Assembly: GCF_003417535.1 (NCBI RefSeq)
Contig: NZ_QVLS01000002.1
Coordinates: forward strand, 248,001 to 312,000
DNA length: 64,000 bases
Source: Hydrogenophaga borbori
GTDB taxonomy: Bacteria; Pseudomonadota; Gammaproteobacteria; Burkholderiales; Burkholderiaceae_C
Direction of reading: 5' to 3'
Part shown: positions 59,702 through 64,000 of the stretch, in pieces
Layout of the letters: the number at the start of each line of letters is the position of its first letter
How positions within the stretch are numbered: position 1 is the stretch's first letter
Made by a program: the position numbers and the translations under genes
Notes under the pieces: model-generated
Database searches by the model: none
What the model was told of the DNA's origin: nothing
Seen by the model: only the letters and a program-made list of their open reading frames with translations

Positions 59702-60618
59702 GGGCGGTCCGCGGACGCGTCGCCGACCTGACGCCCACGGAGCTGTCGGCCCGGCTCAACAACGGCGGTCTGGTGCTGTCGGTGCCGCCGTTCACCGTGC
59801 GTGTGCGAAGCCCCATTCCCATCGTGCGCGAAGGCATCGAGCGGCTGTACGCGCTGCATGAGCACGCGGGCGACGAAGACGTGTTTTGCGACTTCCACGT
59901 GAGCATCCTGCCCAGTCTGGGCTGGACCAGCCTTCGCTGCGAACTCGACGTCGACGGCCAGCGGCCGTTCACGCCGTTGGCGCGCGGCGAGGCCTTCGCC
60001 TTCTTCGAGTGGGGCTTGAACTGGTGCGTGACCAGCCACTGCCACCACTGGCTCACGGTGCACGCCGCCGTGCTGGAGCGCGACGGCCGCGCGGTGCTGC
60101 TGCCGGCGCCACCTGGCTCGGGAAAAAGCACGCTGTGCGCCTGGCTCATGCACCGGGGCTGGCGCTTGATGTCCGATGAGCTCGCGCTGATCGATCCGGC
60201 GAGCGGGCAGCTCAGCGCCTCGCCGCGGCCCGTGAGCCTGAAGAACGAATCCATTCCCTTGATGCGCAAGCGCATGCCGGACGCGGTGATCGGCCCATTG
60301 GCGCACGACACGCTCAAGGGCGTGGTGGCGCACCTGCGGGTGAACGAGGCCAGCCTGCGCCAGGCGGCGCTGCCGGCCCTGCCGCGCTGGATCGTGTTTC
60401 CGCGTTTCGAGAAGGGCGCGCCCCTGAGCGCCGTGCCGCGCCCGAAGCCGCAGACGCTGGTGGAGCTGGCGTCGAACAGCTTTAACCACCACGTGCACGG
60501 CCCGCGCGGTTTCGAGCGCATGGCCGACATCGTTGACGGCTGCGACGCTTTCGATCTGCGCTACAGCGAGCTCGACGACGCGGCGGCGTGGTTCGATTCC
60601 CTGGCGAGGGCCGCATGA
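59698..60618 (+). CDS. HprK-related kinase A
   Basis: 306 residues; GTG start overlapping the previous stop. The P-loop is APPGSGKST (137-145) within a HprK-like core: HHWLTVHAAVLERDG before it, MSDELALIDPASG after it, and a later SFNHHV. HPr kinase proper phosphorylates Ser46 of HPr in the PTS; this relative lacks the N-terminal HPr-kinase domain and the size matches HprK-related kinase A. The phosphoacceptor in HPr-rel-A systems is not established as far as I know. Coupled to PqqD upstream and, through a 22-codon bridging ORF, to the nucleotidyltransferase. Confidence 0.88.
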   Translation: MRAVRGRVADLTPTELSARLNNGGLVLSVPPFTVRVRSPIPIVREGIERLYALHEHAGDEDVFCDFHVSILPSLGWTSLRCELDVDGQRPFTPLARGEAFAFFEWGLNWCVTSHCHHWLTVHAAVLERDGRAVLLPAPPGSGKSTLCAWLMHRGWRLMSDELALIDPASGQLSASPRPVSLKNESIPLMRKRMPDAVIGPLAHDTLKGVVAHLRVNEASLRQAALPALPRWIVFPRFEKGAPLSAVPRPKPQTLVELASNSFNHHVHGPRGFERMADIVDGCDAFDLRYSELDDAAAWFDSLARAA

Positions 60619-60683
60619 GCGCCGCCGACCTGTGCCCGCATCGCTCGGCACCGCGGTATGCGGCACGGAGGGTCGCCCCGTGA
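60615..60683 (+). other. Bridging mini-ORF between kinase and nucleotidyltransferase genes (22 codons)
   Basis: The ATG at 60615 overlaps the kinase stop as ATGA; the 22-codon frame ends in a TGA (60681-60683) that overlaps the next gene's GTG as GTGA. The same arrangement occurs at 18963-19007. Possibly a coupling peptide; possibly chance. Confidence 0.25.
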
Positions 60684-61789
60684 CATTGCCCGCGCTCGAC
60701 CTGCTGATGCTGCCGCTGCGCGAGCCCGAGCGCCTGGGCTCGCTCACGCCGGGCCAGTGGGACCTGCTGGTGCGCCAAGGCCGCCGCGCCGATCTGCTGG
60801 CCCGCATGGCCGAGCGCATCGACGCCGCCGGCCGCTGGGCGGACGTGCCGCCTGAGGTGGCGCGCCACCTGTGGTCCATGCAACTGCTGGCGCGGCGCCA
60901 GCACGAGGAACTGCGGCACGAGACGCAGCAACTGCTGCGCGTGTTCGGGCAGGCCGGTCTGCCGCTGGTGTTGCTCAAAGGCGCGGCCTACGTGCTGCAG
61001 GGCTTGCGCGTGGGCGAGGGGCGCATGGTGTCGGACATCGACATCCTGGTGCCGCGCGAGCGCCTGGCCGAAGTGGAGTCGGCGCTGATGCTCAGCGGCT
61101 GGGTCAGCACCAACACCAATGCCTACGACCAGCGCTACTACCGCACCTGGATGCACGAGCTGCCACCCATGCGCCACCTGCGCCGGGGCACGGTGCTGGA
61201 TGTGCACCACGCCTTGGTGCCGCTGTCGGGCCGGCTGCGGGCCGATCCTTCGGCCATGCTGGGCGACATCCGCCCCATCCCCGGCCACCCGGGCGTGCAC
61301 GCGCTGGCACCCGTGGACATGGTGTTGCACAGCGCCGCGCACCTCTATGCCGAAGGCGAACTGGAGCTGGGTTGCCGCGGCCTGCTGGACATCGAGCTGC
61401 TGGTGGGCGAGTTCGGGCAAGACCCCGCGTTCTGGCCCGCGCTCACCGCGCGCGCCACGGCGCTGCACTGGGAGCGTCCGCTGGCACAGGCCCTGGTTTA
61501 TCTGGACGAGCTGCTGCGCACCCCGCTGCCGCCCGAGGCGCGCGACTGGGCCGCGCGGGCGCACCGCCGCTGGGCACCGGGCTGGCGCGGCCGCCTGCTC
61601 GACGCCATGTACCGGCGCGCGCTGCGCCCCGACCACCACTCCCTGTCGGACCACTGGACCGCGCTGGCCCGCGCCGGCCTGTATGTGCGCGGCCATTGGC
61701 TGCGCATGCCGCCCTGGCTGCTGGCCGGACACCTGGCCCGCAAGTCGCTGATGGCGCTGCGGGCGCCGCGTGGCGCCACGGAGAACTGA
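60680..61789 (+). CDS. Nucleotidyltransferase family protein (HPr-rel-A neighbourhood)
   Basis: 369 residues. The GTG at 60680 has GGAGGG (60666-60671) at eight bases. The central block LPLVLLKGAAYVLQGL followed by RMVSDIDILVPRERL (near 115-125) gives the DxD pattern of the nucleotidyltransferase fold; a long helical C-terminal half follows (HSAAHLYAEGELELGCRGLLDIELL cited by its parts HSAAHLY and GLLDIELL). Such proteins commonly accompany PqqD/HprK-related kinases. The reaction is unknown; transfer of a nucleotide to a protein or small molecule is implied by the fold only. Confidence 0.82.
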   Translation: MTLPALDLLMLPLREPERLGSLTPGQWDLLVRQGRRADLLARMAERIDAAGRWADVPPEVARHLWSMQLLARRQHEELRHETQQLLRVFGQAGLPLVLLKGAAYVLQGLRVGEGRMVSDIDILVPRERLAEVESALMLSGWVSTNTNAYDQRYYRTWMHELPPMRHLRRGTVLDVHHALVPLSGRLRADPSAMLGDIRPIPGHPGVHALAPVDMVLHSAAHLYAEGELELGCRGLLDIELLVGEFGQDPAFWPALTARATALHWERPLAQALVYLDELLRTPLPPEARDWAARAHRRWAPGWRGRLLDAMYRRALRPDHHSLSDHWTALARAGLYVRGHWLRMPPWLLAGHLARKSLMALRAPRGATEN

Positions 61790-61790
61790 C

Positions 61791-62561
61791 ATGGACAGGC
61801 GCCACTGCCTGGGTTTGATTGGTGCCCTGCCGCTGTGGGGGATGCCCGGCGCTGCGCGGGCCGCGCTGGCCGATACCGTGGCGCGCATGAAGCCTTCGGT
61901 GGTGTTGGTGGGCACCTGGCGCGAGACCGACAGCCCGCGCTTCCAGCTGCGTGGCAGCGGCTTCCTGGCCGGCCGGCCCTCTCAGGTGGTGACCTGCGCA
62001 CACGTGCTGCCCACCCAGGAGGACGGCGCGCCGCCCGCGCAGCTGGTGGCGCAGGTGTGGCAGCGCGACGGCGGCTGGTCGCTGCGCCAGGCCCGCGTGC
62101 TGGACACCGAGCGCCACGGCGACATCGCCTTGCTGGGCATCGACGGTCCGCCCGGGCCGCTGGCGGCACTGGGCGATTCGGCGTCGGTGCGCGAGGGCGA
62201 CGACCTGGCCTTCATGGGCTTTCCCATCGGCAACGTGCTGGGCTACGCGCACGTGGTGCACCGGGCCATGGTGTCCAGCATCGCGACCTCGGTGCCGCCG
62301 AGCCCGGACGCCGATCGCCTGCGTGGTCCGGCGATCCGTGGCGCGCGCGAAGGCGCCTTCGATATCTTCCAGCTCGACGCCGTGGCCTACCCGGGCAACA
62401 GCGGGGGGCCGCTGTTCCGCCCGGACACGGGAGAGGTCGTGGGCATGATGAACATGGTGCTGATCAAGGGCACGCGCGAGTCGGCGCTGAGCCAACCCTC
62501 GGGTATCGCCTACGCCATCCCTTCGGCGCGTGTTCGCGAACTGATGAGGACCCAGCGATGA
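61791..62561 (+). CDS. Secreted trypsin-like serine protease (S1/DegP-like)
   Basis: 256 residues; ATG with GGAG at seven bases. Signal peptide about 1-24 ([18 protein letters not shown], cleavage after ARA). Catalytic triad: His71 in VTCAHVL, Asp111 in HGDIALL, Ser204 in PGNSGGPLF. No PDZ domain, so shorter than DegP. It probably cleaves a periplasmic or surface protein. Its place directly after the kinase/nucleotidyltransferase genes suggests that the exported SHGYWKN protein may be a substrate (inference). Confidence 0.93.
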   Translation: MDRRHCLGLIGALPLWGMPGAARAALADTVARMKPSVVLVGTWRETDSPRFQLRGSGFLAGRPSQVVTCAHVLPTQEDGAPPAQLVAQVWQRDGGWSLRQARVLDTERHGDIALLGIDGPPGPLAALGDSASVREGDDLAFMGFPIGNVLGYAHVVHRAMVSSIATSVPPSPDADRLRGPAIRGAREGAFDIFQLDAVAYPGNSGGPLFRPDTGEVVGMMNMVLIKGTRESALSQPSGIAYAIPSARVRELMRTQR

Positions 62562-63676
62562 CGGCCGAGCGCGTCGATGCGGTGGTGGTGGGAGCCGGCG
62601 TGGTTGGCCTGGCCGTGGCGCGCGCGCTGGCGCAGGCCGGCCGCGAGGTGCTGGTGCTGGAACGCGAGGCGGCCATCGGCACCGGCACCAGTTCGCGCAA
62701 CAGCGAGGTCATCCACGCGGGCATTTACTACCCCGCAGGCTCGCTCAAGGCCCGGCTGTGCGTGCAGGGCAAGCGGGCGCTGTACGCCTACGCGGCCGAG
62801 CGCGGCATCGCGCACCGGCGCTGCGGCAAGTTGATCGTGGCGAACACGCCCTCGCAGCTGGCGGGACTGCCGGGCATCGTGGCGGGCGCGGTGGCCAACG
62901 GCGTGGACGACCTGGAGATGCTCTCGCGCGACGCGGCGCGTGAACGGGAGCCTGCGCTGGAGTGCCTGGGCGCGGTGCTCTCGCCGTCCACCGGCATCGT
63001 CGACAGCCATGCGCTGATGCTTTCGCTGCAGGGCGACCTGGAGGCCGACGGCGGCATGGTGGTCTGCTACAGCGGCGTGCGCGAGATCGAACGCCAGGGC
63101 GACGCCTGGCTGATCGTGTCCGAGGACGGCACGCCGCTGCTGGCGCGCACCCTGGTCAACAGCGCCGGCCTGCACGCCTGCGAGCTGGCCGGCCGCATCG
63201 CCGCGCTGCCCGCCGGCAGCGTGCCGACGCCGCGCTACGCCAAGGGCAGCTACTTCACGCTTGCCGGCCGTTCGCCGTTCCAGCGGCTCATCTATCCCGC
63301 GCCCGAGCCCGACCAGCACTTGGCCGGCCTGGGCGTGCACCTCACGGTGGACCTGGGCGGGCAGGCCAAATTCGGGCCTGACGTGCAGTGGGTGGACCGC
63401 GCCGACGACCTGGTGGTCGACCCCGCCCGCGGCGAGGGCTTCTACGCCGCCGTGCGACGCTACTGGCCGGCGCTGCCCGACGGCGCACTGCAGCCGGGCT
63501 ACGCCGGCCTGCGGCCCAAGATCAGTGGCCCCGGCAAGCCCGCGGCCGACTTTCTGATCCAGGGCCCCGCGCAGCACGGGCTGCCGGGGCTGGTCAACCT
63601 CTTCGGCATCGAATCGCCGGGGCTGACCAGCTGCCTGGCCATCGGCGAGCGGGTGCGCGAGATGCTGGCCGGCTGA
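62558..63676 (+). CDS. FAD-dependent oxidoreductase, L-2-hydroxyglutarate oxidase (LhgO)-like
   Basis: 372 residues; ATGA overlap with the protease gene. FAD-binding N-terminus [20 protein letters not shown] near 8-27 and the DAO-family arrangement [15 protein letters not shown], plus the C-terminal [12 protein letters not shown], all typical of LhgO-like dehydrogenases that oxidise L-2-hydroxyglutarate. These blocks are family-level; other 2-hydroxy acids or amino acids could be substrates. Housekeeping metabolism is more likely than a role in the operon upstream, although the overlap implies co-translation. Confidence 0.9.
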   Translation: MTAERVDAVVVGAGVVGLAVARALAQAGREVLVLEREAAIGTGTSSRNSEVIHAGIYYPAGSLKARLCVQGKRALYAYAAERGIAHRRCGKLIVANTPSQLAGLPGIVAGAVANGVDDLEMLSRDAAREREPALECLGAVLSPSTGIVDSHALMLSLQGDLEADGGMVVCYSGVREIERQGDAWLIVSEDGTPLLARTLVNSAGLHACELAGRIAALPAGSVPTPRYAKGSYFTLAGRSPFQRLIYPAPEPDQHLAGLGVHLTVDLGGQAKFGPDVQWVDRADDLVVDPARGEGFYAAVRRYWPALPDGALQPGYAGLRPKISGPGKPAADFLIQGPAQHGLPGLVNLFGIESPGLTSCLAIGERVREMLAG

Positions 63677-63688
63677 GCGGGTGCAGCT

Positions 63689-64000
63689 TCAGCGCTTGAG
63701 CGCCGCGATCGCCTTGGCCGATTCGTAGACCAGCGCCGGGCCCTGGTAGATCAGGCCGGTGTAGATCTGCACCAGGTCCGCGCCCGCCTCGATCTTGCTC
63801 AGCGCGTCGCGCGCGCTCAGCACGCCGCCCACGCCGATGATTGGAAACGAGGCCCCCAGGGCCGTTCGCAGGGCGCGGATCACGCGGTTGCTGGCCTCCA
63901 GCACCGGCGCGCCCGACAGGCCGCCGGCTTCCTCGGCGTGGCGCAGGCCCTTCACGGCCTCGCGCGACAGCGTGGTGTTGGTGGCGATCACCCCCAGCTC
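63689..64000 (-). CDS. pyrD: Dihydroorotate dehydrogenase (quinone), C-terminal part, runs off the window edge
   Basis: The last 104 residues, frame open to base 64000. Diagnostic blocks: [61 protein letters not shown] cited by parts ([24 protein letters not shown]). These bind FMN in class 2 enzymes, which oxidise dihydroorotate with quinone at the inner membrane in pyrimidine synthesis. The 3' end is 13 bases from the convergent oxidoreductase stop. A standard chromosomal gene, so the right edge of the accessory region lies at or before here. Confidence 0.95.
   Translation of the reverse strand, partial: ELGVIATNTTLSREAVKGLRHAEEAGGLSGAPVLEASNRVIRALRTALGASFPIIGVGGVLSARDALSKIEAGADLVQIYTGLIYQGPALVYESAKAIAALKR

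Overview
The window is very GC-rich, densely coded and rich in ATGA/GTGA/TTGA gene overlaps. A pyrD fragment of the quinone-dependent (class 2) type, an EpsB-type polyprenyl glycosylphosphotransferase, and a gene set resembling the HPr-rel-A system all fit a betaproteobacterium. Burkholderiales, perhaps Comamonadaceae or relatives, is my inference; no rRNA or marker gene in the window fixes it.

About four fifths of the window (1-33.1 kb and 36.1-50.5 kb) is a modular polyketide/nonribosomal-peptide locus in two convergent arms. Arm 1 (+ strand, entering from beyond the left edge) encodes: a truncated PKS module (DH-cMT-ER-KR-ACP), PKS (KS-AT-DH-cMT-KR-ACP), PKS (KS-AT-DH-ER-KR-ACP), two EamA/DMT transporters, NRPS (two docking domains-C-A-PCP), PKS (KS-AT-KR-ACP), NRPS (docking-C-A-PCP) and two small alpha/beta hydrolases. 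Arm 2 (- strand) encodes one 4231-residue protein, A-PCP-KS-AT-ACP-aminotransferase-C-A-PCP-C-(degenerate A)-PCP, followed by a second copy of the same hydrolase pair. No thioesterase or terminal reductase domain occurs in any synthase. In each hydrolase pair one member has Cys at the nucleophile elbow (GLCSG) and the other has lost the nucleophile (GLRLG or GMGLG), so the pairs are the obvious release or editing candidates. The four complete ATs carry HAFH-type (malonyl) motifs, and methyl branches would come from the cMT domains. The A-domain signatures read as glycine-like (three) and proline-like (the arm 2 starter).

Between the arms, 33.2-36.1 kb is less GC-rich. It holds an NADPH:quinone-reductase-like gene, a third DMT transporter, a small secreted protein and a YefM/YoeB toxin-antitoxin pair. 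It looks like a later insertion.

Right of 50.9 kb is an envelope/exopolysaccharide region: a SAM methyltransferase and polysaccharide deacetylase (coupled), a convergent lipoprotein resembling PcRGLX/YetA polysaccharide-active proteins, an O-antigen ligase/polymerase-like membrane protein with an unusual soluble insertion, and an EpsB-type sugar-phosphate transferase. A tight operon follows: a Tat-like secreted SHGYWKN protein, a PqqD-like protein, an HprK-related kinase, a nucleotidyltransferase, a secreted trypsin-like protease and an FAD oxidoreductase. The end of pyrD closes the window on the - strand. The alpha/beta hydrolases belong to families known from exosortase/EPS loci, so the megasynthase locus and the EPS region may be functionally linked (inference).

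I see no rRNA, tRNA, CRISPR array, insertion sequence or transposase. Domain calls rest on motifs read by eye, and substrate predictions are inferences from signature positions.
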